A stretch of DNA of 25,029 nt from CAZUNB01 sp964622235 (GCA_964622235.1 CAZUNB010000016.1:1-25029), one strand, 5' to 3'. Shown: positions 1-8,679, numbered from the stretch's first letter. Translations and numbers: made by a program. The notes: a model not told the origin generated them from the letters alone.

Positions 1-66
1 AAAAGACAGAAAGAACTGTTGAAGGAATTTGCTAGTACTGACAAATCATCTTTCTGGAAACGCTGA
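1..66 (+). CDS. 3' end of an unidentified gene (partial)
   Basis: The first reading frame is open from the window edge for 21 codons and ends in TGA at 64-66. The visible tail is charged (KRQKELLKEF, then a Ser/Thr stretch and a final WKR), which is a common composition for a cytoplasmic C-terminus. Twenty-one open codons can occur by chance, and no domain is visible, so both the reality of the gene and its function are uncertain. Confidence 0.4.
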   Translation, partial: KRQKELLKEFASTDKSSFWKR

Positions 67-443
67 ATTGCATAAAACTGATAGAAATACTTATTCTTAA
101 CATGTACTGTATAAACTTTGACGAAAGCATGTTTGATCTAATCTTTCTTCCGTTAATTTTTATAAAAAAAATAGCGAGAATACCTTACTATTCGCACTTC
201 TAATTACGTTTATTATATAAATTAACAATGTCAGATAGAACTTACTCACTATTTTTACTCAAACATTACTTGTATTTTAGTCATCCATTTTCAACCCACA
301 TCTGGTATTCACATTTTTTTGTGATTAGATTTCCTAGCAAAATATAACTTACCTACGATGCGGCGTCGTTAAGTAACTGTAGTCGATTTGATTAAAGGAT
401 TCGACACACACTTTTGATCTTCTATATCTGAGAACGGTCTTTA
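67..443. other. Intergenic, no gene seen
   Basis: This AT-rich stretch of 377 bp has stops in all frames and no ORF with a plausible start. It contains a probable minus-strand terminator (160-195) about 250 bp beyond the GH130-like genes, and a short imperfect inverted repeat near 355-371 (ACGA...TCGT). I see nothing else in it. Confidence 0.6.
160..195 (-). terminator. Probable intrinsic terminator for the GH130-like operon
   Basis: Read on the minus strand, GCGA-ATA pairs with TAT-(TC bulge)-TCGC around a 6-nt loop, followed directly by TA and a run of eight Ts. The stem is short and bulged, but the T tract is strong. It lies about 250 bp after the stop of the second GH130-like gene, so that mRNA would have a long 3' untranslated tail. 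Confidence 0.45.
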
Positions 444-2360
444 CTAGTTTATCGGCTTGAGGCCATTAAGCAAGCGAGAGAGAGAGATTGTCCCAACGGC
501 TACTACCGAGTCGGCACCTCCGTAGTATATTAAAATATCATCACCTCTGACGACCTGACCACAGCTGAAGACAACGTTACTTATCCAACCTTCAAGCTCC
601 CATGGTTCACGTGGCTCCAATAATGGCATGGCAGTACGACCAATAACCATCGTCGGGTCTTCCAGATCTAGCAAGACTGCACCCATGCAGTAAGAGTGAT
701 TCTCATTGATGCCGTGATAGAAAAGTAACCAACCTTCATCAGTTCTAATCGGTGGTCCGTTAATGCCGACTTTTTTACTGTCCCACATACCACGTCGAGG
801 CCCAAGCATCTGAATACACCGGACTAAGTTCTCTTTACTGAAATCAAGCGTGTCAACAAAGTCAGCACAGACGTGATGGTCAATTCGGTGTAAAACCATA
901 TATTTTCCGTTGATTTTTTCAGTGAAAATTGCAGCGTCTTTATCGTCTATGTCCTTAGGGCTGATTAGATATGGTGTGGTCCATTTTGACCAATCATGTT
1001 TTTTGAAGTCGGCTACTGAGATTGAACTGACGGCTACCCCAGGTAGGTCAACCCCATTATAGCCAGTGTATGTGATGTATAATTGATCTTCAATCTGCAT
1101 GACGCGAGCATCTTCGCAGCCAGAGTTACCGTTCGGATCACCTTTTTTAATTTCAAAATCAGTTCGTGGCCAATAAATAGGCTCAGTTAATCGGTCGTCG
1201 ATAGTGTAGCCATTTTTGCTGGTTGCTAGGCCGACGTAGCTAGTGTTATCAGGACTAATTGAGCGATAGAGAATTTGGACTTCATTGTCTATATCGATGG
1301 CAGTTGGATTTAGAACCCATGCTGCTTCCCAATTATGTTCTTTGATTGGCTCAAGAATCGGGTTCTTGTTATAGCGATGAACAGGGTCGGGGCGACTCGA
1401 CTGCATTGATGATAGTAAGGCTCCTAGCGAAAGCTCCGCGGCACAAACACTAGTATCCGCTGCGCCATAATAAACACGCAGTGTGTCATTATCAACAGTT
1501 GCGCCACTAGGAAAAACGATATCGCCAATCATCCCATACAGTTCGTAGCTTTCCTCTGGAACCATAAAAGGATAATGTGTTTGCCCAATAATCGTATATG
1601 GATCGTCTGGTGTCATCAATACAGCTTCTATGCCGAATATTTTTTGATCACTGAAGTAGTTCTGGATGTGACTATAGATGATTAACCAGCCGGCATCGGT
1701 TCGTATTGGAACGGCACCGACCTCAGCATGGTCTGTGTCAACTCGGCGAAGATCAACGCTGTAACGATCAACCATTTTATACCACTCTTGCCAGCCAGCT
1801 TGGTTCTTCCAGATGTCTTCAATCGAATCGAATTGAGCGATTGCCATTTTACTTGGTGGTAAATCGCTGTTAGCAGTCAAAATAACTGTCCATTTATCTT
1901 TTATTCGTTTTGGAAACAGCGCCATAGCCTTAGCATTGAATGGTGTCACCAAATGTTTTTCACGAATAGTTTTTAGATCATCAGAAATCGCAACGGCAAC
2001 TTTGATGTTCTCTGCGGAAAATGGGTAGTCGCTTAAAGCCGTGTAAAAGATGTAGTACACACCATCTACTTCGGTTACACGTGGATCTTCACACCCAAAT
2101 TTTTCCCATTCCTCAGTTGGAGTAATTAATTGATGATGGTCAACGAATGTTCCATTCTCATCTTTTCGAGCGACGCCGACAGTAGAGAGTTCCATAGTGT
2201 GTCCGTTATAATAAGTTGGATCAGTGAAGGCGCGATAGACGAGATATTCCTCATCACTAAAAAAAACCGGTGAGCCATTGAAGCTGGCTTGGTTGCGCCA
2301 CGGTGTATTATTGTCGCTCTGAATTAACGGATTATTAAGATCTCGCGTAACGCTAAACAT
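444..2360 (-). CDS. Tandem double GH130-like beta-propeller protein
   Basis: This 638-residue protein contains two consecutive five-bladed propellers of the GH130 type (beta-mannoside phosphorylases and related hydrolases). Repeat 1 (about 10-320) carries GCEDPR at 89-94 and YYGAAD at 297-302. Repeat 2 (about 325-635) carries GCEDAR at 414-419, the family signature GAVLLDLEDP, and YYGGAD at 612-617. The Asp in each GCED motif (D92, D417) matches the conserved GH130 catalytic acid, so both sites may be active. Usual GH130 enzymes are about 330-400 residues with one propeller, so this is a duplicated form. No signal peptide is visible, which suggests cytosolic breakdown of mannosides or a related glycan with phosphate; the substrate is inferred only. 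Its ATG follows the TAA of the upstream gene with no gap and only a weak Shine-Dalgarno, suggesting translational coupling. Confidence 0.85.
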   Translation of the reverse strand: MFSVTRDLNNPLIQSDNNTPWRNQASFNGSPVFFSDEEYLVYRAFTDPTYYNGHTMELSTVGVARKDENGTFVDHHQLITPTEEWEKFGCEDPRVTEVDGVYYIFYTALSDYPFSAENIKVAVAISDDLKTIREKHLVTPFNAKAMALFPKRIKDKWTVILTANSDLPPSKMAIAQFDSIEDIWKNQAGWQEWYKMVDRYSVDLRRVDTDHAEVGAVPIRTDAGWLIIYSHIQNYFSDQKIFGIEAVLMTPDDPYTIIGQTHYPFMVPEESYELYGMIGDIVFPSGATVDNDTLRVYYGAADTSVCAAELSLGALLSSMQSSRPDPVHRYNKNPILEPIKEHNWEAAWVLNPTAIDIDNEVQILYRSISPDNTSYVGLATSKNGYTIDDRLTEPIYWPRTDFEIKKGDPNGNSGCEDARVMQIEDQLYITYTGYNGVDLPGVAVSSISVADFKKHDWSKWTTPYLISPKDIDDKDAAIFTEKINGKYMVLHRIDHHVCADFVDTLDFSKENLVRCIQMLGPRRGMWDSKKVGINGPPIRTDEGWLLFYHGINENHSYCMGAVLLDLEDPTMVIGRTAMPLLEPREPWELEGWISNVVFSCGQVVRGDDILIYYGGADSVVAVGTISLSRLLNGLKPIN

Positions 2361-4229
2361 TTAGCCAATTTCCAGCTCTTCACTGTGAAGATTTGGTTTC
2401 CTGTGCTCTAAAAGTTGATCAACAAAAGCATCTAAGGGCGCGCTGGCAACACAGACGTGCTTATCGCCACCACCATAGTAAATAAATAGCATGCCATCGT
2501 GAACTACCGCAGCAGATGCATAAACTACGTTTGGCTTATAGTCATTCTCGTACCATTGACTTGGCTTGAGAATTGGTGATTTGCTGCGAGCAATGATCCG
2601 TGTCGGGTCTTCTAGATCAAGTAGCATGGCACCTAGGCTATACCCACTAGCTGGATCTTGAGGGTTTGTTCCATGGTAAAAAAGAAGCCAACCTGAGTCG
2701 GTCCTAACTGGTGGTGCCGAAGCTCCACGTAGGAATCCATCCCAGCCGGTGCCCTGTAGACGGTCATTGTCACCCTTGATTGGACTCTCGATTGGCCTAT
2801 CCTCGAGCTCTTCAAAGCTATCAAAGTACTCAATTTTAATTGAAGGACTAAGTGCGTGGATTAGTGCGAACTTTCCGTCAATTTTTTCAGGGAAAATCAT
2901 CCAATTTTTCTGGCGTTGGTTCTCTGGTGAAATATATTTTACACGACTCCAGTTCCAGTCTTTATTTTTTAAATCTTCAATTGAAATCGAAGTAACGGCT
3001 TGGCGCATTGAGCCCCAATGCTCGAATACGCAGAAAGATACGTAGACTGTATCATCGATAATGATTGCTCGAGGATCTTCACTACCGCCCCAACCACCAC
3101 CAGATGCATAGATTGACGGGTCATGACGGCGTGGCATCCCTTTAGGTGGACAGCCATGAACATCATGCTCATAAGCAGGCGATTGGTGTCTTTCAAAATC
3201 ATAACCATCCTGAGACGATGCATAGCCAAAGCGCGATACACCATCTGCAGCCATCGCACGATAGAACATGTGAAATGTATCATCATGATGTATGGCAGCT
3301 GGGTTAAATGTGCCAGATTGTTCCCAGTCCTCGCCCTCATCTGGACTAATAATTGGGTTGCTGCTGTGACGTTGCATTTCAATAGGTGATGCGGTGATCT
3401 CCGTGTGTTTACTCGAAAATGGTTGTGGCAGATTAATCGACTGTAGACCGCAGCGGTTATTCTGAATAAATAGACTAATAGTGTCTTCTGAGACGTTTGC
3501 ACCAATACAGGTTAGATCATCACGAACAGAACCTTCCGTTGTCCAGATTGGTGCTTGACCACGATAAATAACTTGCCCTGGGTTGTGTCTATCGAGTAGC
3601 GCGATGCCCATTGAAACAGATGATTGTTTTTTTGTTTTTATGACAACTTGGTACAAAATGATTATCCCGGCTCGAATAACTTTGGCAGAGATAAGACTAA
3701 TATTTTTTGCGTCAAAGTAGTTTGATCTAACAGGCAGGATCGGCTGATGCGAGCCGTGCCATGTCAACATGTTCTTAGTAAATGACAAATGGATACCGTC
3801 AGTCTGTTCAAATAAGAGTACGTTTTCCCCACGAAGTTTGAATTCGGGGATTAGTTGACCACCACGCGCACCTACAGGGAGGCGAGTTGGTAGTATTTCC
3901 CAGCTGGCAATGTCCCATTCATCAGTTGTTTTCTGGGCAATTTTAAGTCTTCCGCCGTAACTAAAAGTTAAAAAACTGTGCCAACTTATTGATGCAAATC
4001 TTGGGTCATGAATGGTGCTACTATCTATGGCTCGGCTATATTTATCAAAAATAACTGGTGCGTTGATAGTCTCTGAAAAAGTAATTAGATCTGAGCTTTC
4101 GGCCAATGCGAGCTTAGCGTTGCCGCGGCGCTTGCTGTTGTAGAGAAGCTCCATCTTGTCATCCACTTGAGATATACCTAGTGGGATAACAAGATTATTA
4201 GGGGTAGTTAGAATAGTATTTTTTGTCAT
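2361..4229 (-). CDS. Double GH130-like propeller protein, N-terminal half degenerate
   Basis: This 622-residue paralogue of the downstream gene is the first gene of the pair. The C-terminal half (about 285-605) is a clear GH130 propeller: FNPAAI near 308-313, GGSEDPR ending at 387 (catalytic Asp D385), GAMLLDLEDP, and YYGGGD near the end. The N-terminal half (about 10-270) keeps the same spacing but is worn: HDPR at 74-77 replaces EDPR, and the other signatures are weak. It may be a structural or binding domain rather than a second active site. The pair probably arose by duplication of an already duplicated gene. No signal peptide is seen. The start ATG lies 196 bp from the divergent ATP-grasp gene, and no Shine-Dalgarno is obvious. 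Substrate is unknown. Confidence 0.82.
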   Translation of the reverse strand: MTKNTILTTPNNLVIPLGISQVDDKMELLYNSKRRGNAKLALAESSDLITFSETINAPVIFDKYSRAIDSSTIHDPRFASISWHSFLTFSYGGRLKIAQKTTDEWDIASWEILPTRLPVGARGGQLIPEFKLRGENVLLFEQTDGIHLSFTKNMLTWHGSHQPILPVRSNYFDAKNISLISAKVIRAGIIILYQVVIKTKKQSSVSMGIALLDRHNPGQVIYRGQAPIWTTEGSVRDDLTCIGANVSEDTISLFIQNNRCGLQSINLPQPFSSKHTEITASPIEMQRHSSNPIISPDEGEDWEQSGTFNPAAIHHDDTFHMFYRAMAADGVSRFGYASSQDGYDFERHQSPAYEHDVHGCPPKGMPRRHDPSIYASGGGWGGSEDPRAIIIDDTVYVSFCVFEHWGSMRQAVTSISIEDLKNKDWNWSRVKYISPENQRQKNWMIFPEKIDGKFALIHALSPSIKIEYFDSFEELEDRPIESPIKGDNDRLQGTGWDGFLRGASAPPVRTDSGWLLFYHGTNPQDPASGYSLGAMLLDLEDPTRIIARSKSPILKPSQWYENDYKPNVVYASAAVVHDGMLFIYYGGGDKHVCVASAPLDAFVDQLLEHRKPNLHSEELEIG

Positions 4230-4230
4230 A

Positions 4231-4252
4231 AGTTATAGTTAGTAGTTATAGT
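4231..4252. repeat. Two 9-bp direct repeats upstream of the GH130-like genes
   Basis: AGTTATAGT occurs at 4231-4239 and again at 4244-4252, a 13-bp period, just upstream of the start codon at 4229. Tandem sites of this kind can bind a regulator, but in such AT-rich DNA chance is possible. Candidate minus-strand -10 hexamers nearby are TATACT (4258-4263) and TATAAT (4286-4291); neither has a convincing -35 or a TGN extension. Confidence 0.3.
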
Positions 4253-4366
4253 AACTTAGTATAAACATTTTCAGCGATAAGTGAAATTATAATCGATGTA
4301 AAAAAATCAACATATTATTATATTGGTTAAACTACACACGCTTAAACATCATTATGTAAATTATAT

Positions 4367-4395
4367 TTGACTAATTATAATTACTCTTATATTAT
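4367..4395 (+). promoter_or_regulatory. Two-box promoter of the ATP-grasp gene
   Basis: TTGACT (4367-4372) and TATTAT (4390-4395) are separated by 17 bp, a good sigma-70 arrangement. The start codon at 4425 is 29 nt downstream, giving a leader of about 23 nt. This differs from most promoters in the window, which lack a -35 and have a TGN extension. Confidence 0.55.
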
Positions 4396-4424
4396 ATAAA
4401 TAATTAAATAATGTTTGGAATTAA

Positions 4425-5747
4425 ATGACAAGTTTCTTGAATGTAGAAGATAGGAATGTATTACTAGTTACTCATGAGCTAAGGGTACATAATGCCACTC
4501 GTTTAGTTAATAGTCTTAAAAACATAGAAGAACAGCTCGATAAAAAACTCTCGATCGTATATATCGCTGATTATAAAGCGAAAGTTGATCTCCAGCTCAA
4601 AGAACACTGGGAAGATCTAAAAGTCTTACGATGTGACTTTTCGTCAATGTATAGCATTGAAGAAGTCTTATTGCCTTACCAAGACCGATTATTAGCAGTA
4701 ATTTGTCGTTCAGAAGATTACATTCTCGAATTTGCTAAAATAATTGCTCATGTTCCCTACGTGTTGGCCCCTACTATTCAATCACTTGATTGGACGACTA
4801 ATAAATATCATATGCGTCAGCGACTGATGACATACAACCCAAAGATTACCCCAAAATTCTTATTAGCTGATAGTGATATTGATAAAACAGTACTGCAAGC
4901 TAGTAAAAAGCTTGATTATCCGGTGGTGATTAAGCCTACCGGCTTGGCGGCAAGCCTTTTGGTTAGCGTTTGCTATGACAAGGAAGAGCTTTTTGCGGCA
5001 TTAGTAAACGCTTTTAAGCATCTTGATAAAGTTCATGAGCAGTTCCTTGGCCGAGGCAAACCACAAATTTTAGTCGAGCAGTTCATGGATGGAGATATGT
5101 ATTCAGTTGATGCTTACATCAGTTCACGAGGTCGTGTTTACGCCTGTCCGATGGTTTATGTAAAGACGGGGCAAGCGATTGGTTTTGATGACTTCTTTGG
5201 CTATATTCAGCAAACACCCGTCATGCTGTTGAAGAATAAAGTTGATGACGGAATAACAGTGGCAAAAGAGGCAATTCGAGCTATGGCACTTCGAAATGTA
5301 ACCGCGCATATTGAAATGATATATAGCGACCGTGAAGGTTGGCGAATTCTTGAAGTTGCAGCTCGTCCTGGCGGTTTCCGCGAGGCAATTTACGAACACG
5401 CGTATGGGTTTGATCATATCGCTAATGACATCGCTATTCGTTTACCGCTTCGACCAAAAATTAAGCGGAAAGCCAAAGCTCACTCGCTCGCTATGAAGCT
5501 GTTCTCACGGACTGAAGGCGTACTAAAATCAATTAGTGGTCTAGAAGAGGCTCGAAACAATATCGAGTCAATTGTCGAGGTTCGTGACGTAAAAGAATCT
5601 GGTTACCAGGCTCGTTTTTCACGAAATGGCGGGAAAAGTCTCGTTAATATTATAATGAAAAATGATATTCGCAGTAAGCTTTTGGCTGATGTTCGACGTG
5701 TTGAGAGAACTATTACTTTTGAGGTTAAGCCAGTTAAATCTAAGTAG
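4425..5747 (+). CDS. ATP-grasp superfamily ligase
   Basis: This 440-residue protein has an ATP-grasp fold like that of carbamoyl-phosphate synthase and carboxylate-amine ligases. A Rossmann-like N-terminal part (about 10-115) precedes the ATP-grasp domain (about 130-335): DYPVVIKPTG with K170, ILVEQFMDGDMYSVDAY with E218, and HIEMIY (E297) followed by LEVAARPGG with E310 and R314, the usual Mg-ATP ligands. The C-terminal ~100 residues resemble the small domain found after ATP-grasp in peptide or amino-acid ligases. The enzyme should join a carboxylate to an amine via an acyl-phosphate; substrates cannot be read from the sequence. It is divergent from the GH130-like pair, so a shared role in envelope or storage glycan metabolism is possible but unproven. 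GGAA four nt before the ATG is a weak ribosome site. Confidence 0.85.
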   Translation: MTSFLNVEDRNVLLVTHELRVHNATRLVNSLKNIEEQLDKKLSIVYIADYKAKVDLQLKEHWEDLKVLRCDFSSMYSIEEVLLPYQDRLLAVICRSEDYILEFAKIIAHVPYVLAPTIQSLDWTTNKYHMRQRLMTYNPKITPKFLLADSDIDKTVLQASKKLDYPVVIKPTGLAASLLVSVCYDKEELFAALVNAFKHLDKVHEQFLGRGKPQILVEQFMDGDMYSVDAYISSRGRVYACPMVYVKTGQAIGFDDFFGYIQQTPVMLLKNKVDDGITVAKEAIRAMALRNVTAHIEMIYSDREGWRILEVAARPGGFREAIYEHAYGFDHIANDIAIRLPLRPKIKRKAKAHSLAMKLFSRTEGVLKSISGLEEARNNIESIVEVRDVKESGYQARFSRNGGKSLVNIIMKNDIRSKLLADVRRVERTITFEVKPVKSK

Positions 5748-5784
5748 GTTGGTCCTGTGAATTGGCATGATCATGAATAGTGCA

Positions 5785-5793
5785 TGATACAAT
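5785..5793 (+). promoter_or_regulatory. Extended -10 promoter, predicted leaderless
   Basis: TGA-TACAAT is followed by 7 nt and then the ATG at 5801. Transcription would begin at or next to the ATG. This argues against the upstream in-frame GTG (5780), which precedes the promoter. Confidence 0.6.
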
Positions 5794-5800
5794 TGTCGAC

Positions 5801-6313
5801 ATGGATGTAGACATAATCATTATCGGCGTATTATCAATCGCTTTTATTATGCTGATTATTCTACGAACACACGTTTCGTTGATGATTTTGGCTGGCTGTG
5901 CAGGATTTGTACTCAGCTTACTCTGGTCTCCAACATTATTTTCTTTATTGGTAAAATACTTACCCAAGACTGATACAGAGATTATTCGTTCTTACGTTGG
6001 GATTGCTATATTTATGTTGCCAGCTATTCTGGTTGGCTTTCATTTTCGTTCAACCCAGAGTCATCGTTGGTATGCACAAGTTTTACCGGCTGTATTCTGG
6101 GCAGTTTTTTCTGCAACTCTAACGGTTCGATTACTGCCAGTTTCTATGCAACAACGATTGGAATCTCAATCTCAACTAGCCTTTTTTAGTCAGGAATTTT
6201 TTAGTTGGATTATTCTGATGGCAATAGTGGTTGCAATGATAGAATTTATGAGTCAGCGTTCAATCTTTGGTGGTCGCCACAAGAAGCTTGGACGACCAAA
6301 AAAGAAACATTAG
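5801..6313 (+). CDS. Small multi-pass membrane protein, function unknown
   Basis: The 170-residue protein has about five hydrophobic segments (roughly 4-21, 25-43, 66-82, 92-111 and 135-153) and a basic cytoplasmic tail ending GRPKKKH. The layout resembles CvpA/colicin-V-production-type proteins, but no diagnostic motif was seen, so it is left hypothetical. ATG 5801 is preferred over the in-frame GTG at 5780 because a TGA-TACAAT promoter element lies between the two. The gene starts 53 bp after the ATP-grasp gene and is convergent with the DUF5684 gene, with a 16-bp gap and no evident terminator between them. Confidence 0.65.
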   Translation: MDVDIIIIGVLSIAFIMLIILRTHVSLMILAGCAGFVLSLLWSPTLFSLLVKYLPKTDTEIIRSYVGIAIFMLPAILVGFHFRSTQSHRWYAQVLPAVFWAVFSATLTVRLLPVSMQQRLESQSQLAFFSQEFFSWIILMAIVVAMIEFMSQRSIFGGRHKKLGRPKKKH

Positions 6314-6329
6314 TTCGCTACCTCTCAGG

Positions 6330-6998
6330 CTAACCAAATGTTGGTGGAGTTTGTGGCGGGTTTTGATTTTCGTTTTTTGAATCTTGTGGGTTCGTGAAAG
6401 TATCATTTGGTTGAGTCTGAACTGGTGGAGTTGATGGTTCAACTGGCGCGCCAAATCCTTGATTATCATTCTGCTGGGTGTTTTGCTCACTTGGGAATTG
6501 TGGAACTCCGGCCTGGTTCTGTGCAGCAACTGGTGCCACGCTACCAGCCGGACCTGCTGGACCTAGATATTGCGCTTTACCGAAACCAAGTATAGGGAAA
6601 CCAATAAATGGCAATAGAACCATCAACGCAGTGAAACCTGCATCTTTGCCAAATGATTTTGCAAGCATGTAGAGAACATAAATAGCTGCAATGCCGTTTA
6701 CATATGGCACCAGCATGAGAATAAACCAAAGAATAGGTAGCCCAGCTATCTGGACCATAACGTAGCTGTTATAGATTGGCACGATCGATGCCCAACCAGG
6801 CTGACCAGCTTTTACAAAAATCTTCCACATAGCGATAATCATAGGAATTGCTATTATTAGAGCTATTATAAGTGCTCCGAAAAATATTGCTCCACCCATT
6901 GCTGCGTCTCCAGCTGTGGTTGTTGTAGTGTCGAACGAGGTTGTTCCTGTTTCAAAGCTGTCCTGTGCGAACTGGCCTAATGTTGCTAATAAACTCAT
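6330..6998 (-). CDS. DUF5684-type membrane protein with Pro/Gln/Asn-rich tail
   Basis: The 222-residue protein has a Thr-rich N-terminus, a transmembrane segment at about 35-58, then the conserved FVKAGQPGWASIVPIYN block (61-77) typical of DUF5684, and two or three more hydrophobic segments (about 83-100, 102-115, 121-138). The last ~75 residues are low complexity (Pro, Gln, Asn), probably an unstructured tail. DUF5684 proteins are common in Patescibacteria and are sometimes found beside signal peptidases; their biochemical role is not known to me. AAGGAG sits 4 nt before the ATG, and the leader of about 27 nt starts from a TGC-TACAAT promoter, so this is a conventionally led gene. Confidence 0.8.
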   Translation of the reverse strand: MSLLATLGQFAQDSFETGTTSFDTTTTTAGDAAMGGAIFFGALIIALIIAIPMIIAMWKIFVKAGQPGWASIVPIYNSYVMVQIAGLPILWFILMLVPYVNGIAAIYVLYMLAKSFGKDAGFTALMVLLPFIGFPILGFGKAQYLGPAGPAGSVAPVAAQNQAGVPQFPSEQNTQQNDNQGFGAPVEPSTPPVQTQPNDTFTNPQDSKNENQNPPQTPPTFG

Positions 6999-7028
6999 GA
7001 TTCTCCTTATATTGTTATCTTACTTTGA

Positions 7029-7037
7029 ATTGTAGCA
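7029..7037 (-). promoter_or_regulatory. Extended -10 promoter with a leader
   Basis: On the minus strand, TGC-TACAAT lies about 30 nt upstream of the ATG at 6998. The short leader carries the AAGGAG ribosome site. No clear -35 hexamer is present at the usual distance. Confidence 0.6.
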
Positions 7038-7096
7038 AACTTGTAACGCTAAATCACTAGTATATTACTTAAATTAGTCTGTTTCGTTATATTCGC

Positions 7097-7738
7097 TTAT
7101 TCAAATTTAACATTTATGCCGAGCGCACTGACAATTTGTGGTGCTAGTTCTACAAGCTGCAGCGAGTCAATTGTGAAGTTTCTTAGGTCTTTCCAACCAA
7201 TCAATTCGATAATCTTTGAGCCTGATAGATCGACCTTTTTAGCAGTGATGTTGCTGAAATTAGTTCGTTCAATCTGGCAGTTTTGAAAACGAACTTCATC
7301 AAGTTCAGCGTGGATAAAGTCAGTGTCTTGCAGACTGCAGTCAACAAATGCTACTCGTTTCATCTTCGTGTATCGAAAATTTCCCATATCGAGTTTGCAG
7401 TTACGAAAAATAACATCTTTTAACGAGCTTCGACTGAGGTCTATTCCGTTCATCCGACTACCAGAGAATTCCGTGCGTAGCATTCCGCCGTCAGACAGAT
7501 CAGCTGCTACCAGCTGTGAGTCTATAATCCGAACATCTTTTGCACCGAAGCGAATTAATTTAGCACCGATAAAAAGACAACTATTAATCTCGCTCTCTAC
7601 CAAATCGATGCTTTCTTGCCTAAAGTTCGAGAAATCAAGTTTATGAAAACTTTTTCGTTCAATTGTGTTTTCATTGCTAAAATCATCTAACTTCGATCGC
7701 TCTAAGTCATTCGGTGTGTCTGCTTTTATTACTTTCAT
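7097..7738 (-). CDS. Pentapeptide-repeat protein
   Basis: The 213-residue protein contains a run of A(D/N)LXX-like pentapeptides from about residue 52 to 178 (for example LVAADLSDGG, MNGIDLSRSS, LQDTDFIHAE, IERTNFSNIT), which build a right-handed quadrilateral beta-helix. The N-terminal ~50 residues are polar, and the C-terminal ~35 lack the repeat. Some members of the family mimic DNA and protect gyrase; most are of unknown function, and nothing here points to a particular role. A TTG ten codons upstream (7768) is in frame, but AAGGAG lies 4 nt before the ATG at 7738, which decides the start. No signal peptide is visible. Confidence 0.85.
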   Translation of the reverse strand: MKVIKADTPNDLERSKLDDFSNENTIERKSFHKLDFSNFRQESIDLVESEINSCLFIGAKLIRFGAKDVRIIDSQLVAADLSDGGMLRTEFSGSRMNGIDLSRSSLKDVIFRNCKLDMGNFRYTKMKRVAFVDCSLQDTDFIHAELDEVRFQNCQIERTNFSNITAKKVDLSGSKIIELIGWKDLRNFTIDSLQLVELAPQIVSALGINVKFE

Positions 7739-7789
7739 TGTTCTCCTTGTTAGCTGATTTAACTTCAAGAATAGCTCCTAGCACCTATA

Positions 7790-7798
7790 ACTATAACA
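7790..7798 (-). promoter_or_regulatory. Extended -10 promoter with a leader
   Basis: On the minus strand, TGT-TATAGT lies about 50 nt upstream of the ATG at 7738 and gives a leader of about 45 nt that ends in the AAGGAG ribosome site. Confidence 0.55.
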
Positions 7799-7809
7799 AA
7801 AAGTCGTTC

Positions 7810-8649
7810 CTACTTATTTACTGTTTTGCTGGTAATTTTGCTGAACAGAAAGTAGATTCCACATATCATCAGAGTTGTAATTAGTGTTGTAGAAATATCC
7901 AGGGTTGACGTGGTTGCGCTTGAAGAAGAAGCTGTTTCGAAGAGGAAGAAATTCTTAAAGCCAAGTCGAAAAGTTTCGTTAATACCAAACCAGCTAACAA
8001 GCATTGAACCGAACAGCTGTATGATAAGAATTATAGTAAAAACAATGATAAAAGCTGAATAAACCTTGTTGGATTTTTGTTTCTTTATTTGTGCTTTTTT
8101 ACCGAGTTCGATGGCTTTTTTGTTTTCGGAGTAGACAGATGTTCCTTCAATCCCATCAATTACATAGGCGCCCTTAAACGCTAAATACTTCCATAACCGA
8201 GAAGAAATCCACAGGTCGCCAACTGCGCCAGCAAAATTGCCAATAAAACCGATCAAAAACAATGCTTGATATTGAGGGAAAATTCTAACGGCCACGATGA
8301 ATATTACTGAAAGCACTACGAGCGGAAGATGTAATGTCAGTAGTACCCCTTTAATCGATATTTTTCCTTCAGCGGTCGCATAGGCTGCCGGCATAACGCC
8401 GAGAAGTGCTACTCCGAATTTTGGCTTGGCACCCGCAAGCATAAAGCCAAGACCATGCAGTAGTTCGTGCAAAATAATGGTCAAAATATAAACGAGTAAG
8501 CCTAGCCAGCCTATCGAACCATAGCCTTCGTTGGCATCTCCGAAATAGTTAAATATTGCTCCACCAATAAAGAAAAGAAATACCATCTGAACCGTAAGAG
8601 CTATTGATTGAGATTTATCAATTGTGATTGTTTCAATTTTTTTCATCAT
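7810..8649 (-). CDS. DUF3267-type membrane zincin metalloprotease
   Basis: The 279-residue integral membrane protein carries HELLH at 61-65 at the end of a transmembrane helix (HExxH zinc site). A later transmembrane segment carries GDLW near 144-147, whose Asp could be the third zinc ligand, as in site-2-protease-like DUF3267 proteins. Hydrophobic segments lie at about 18-36, 46-60, 105-123, 128-148, 195-217 and 252-270. By family analogy it would be an intramembrane or membrane-linked peptidase; the substrate is unknown. The start is one of two adjacent ATGs (8649 or 8646). The TGG-TATAGT promoter ends 9 nt before the first, so the mRNA would be essentially leaderless. The gene lies 30 bp downstream of the HAD gene but has its own promoter. 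Confidence 0.75.
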   Translation of the reverse strand: MMKKIETITIDKSQSIALTVQMVFLFFIGGAIFNYFGDANEGYGSIGWLGLLVYILTIILHELLHGLGFMLAGAKPKFGVALLGVMPAAYATAEGKISIKGVLLTLHLPLVVLSVIFIVAVRIFPQYQALFLIGFIGNFAGAVGDLWISSRLWKYLAFKGAYVIDGIEGTSVYSENKKAIELGKKAQIKKQKSNKVYSAFIIVFTIILIIQLFGSMLVSWFGINETFRLGFKNFFLFETASSSSATTSTLDISTTLITTLMICGIYFLFSKITSKTVNK

Positions 8650-8658
8650 ATGATTTAG

Positions 8659-8667
8659 ACTATACCA
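8659..8667 (-). promoter_or_regulatory. Extended -10 promoter, nearly leaderless
   Basis: On the minus strand, TGG-TATAGT is followed by 9 nt and then the first ATG at 8649. Predicted leader is 2-5 nt. Confidence 0.6.
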
Positions 8668-8679
8668 GTTTATTGAAAT

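Noticed and set aside
5780..5800. GTG start at 5780 for the small membrane protein
   Set aside because: The extended -10 TGA-TACAAT lies downstream of this GTG and 7 nt before ATG 5801, so the shorter start fits better.
7739..7768. TTG start ten codons upstream of the pentapeptide-repeat gene
   Set aside because: AAGGAG lies within this stretch, 4 nt before the ATG at 7738, and so serves that ATG.
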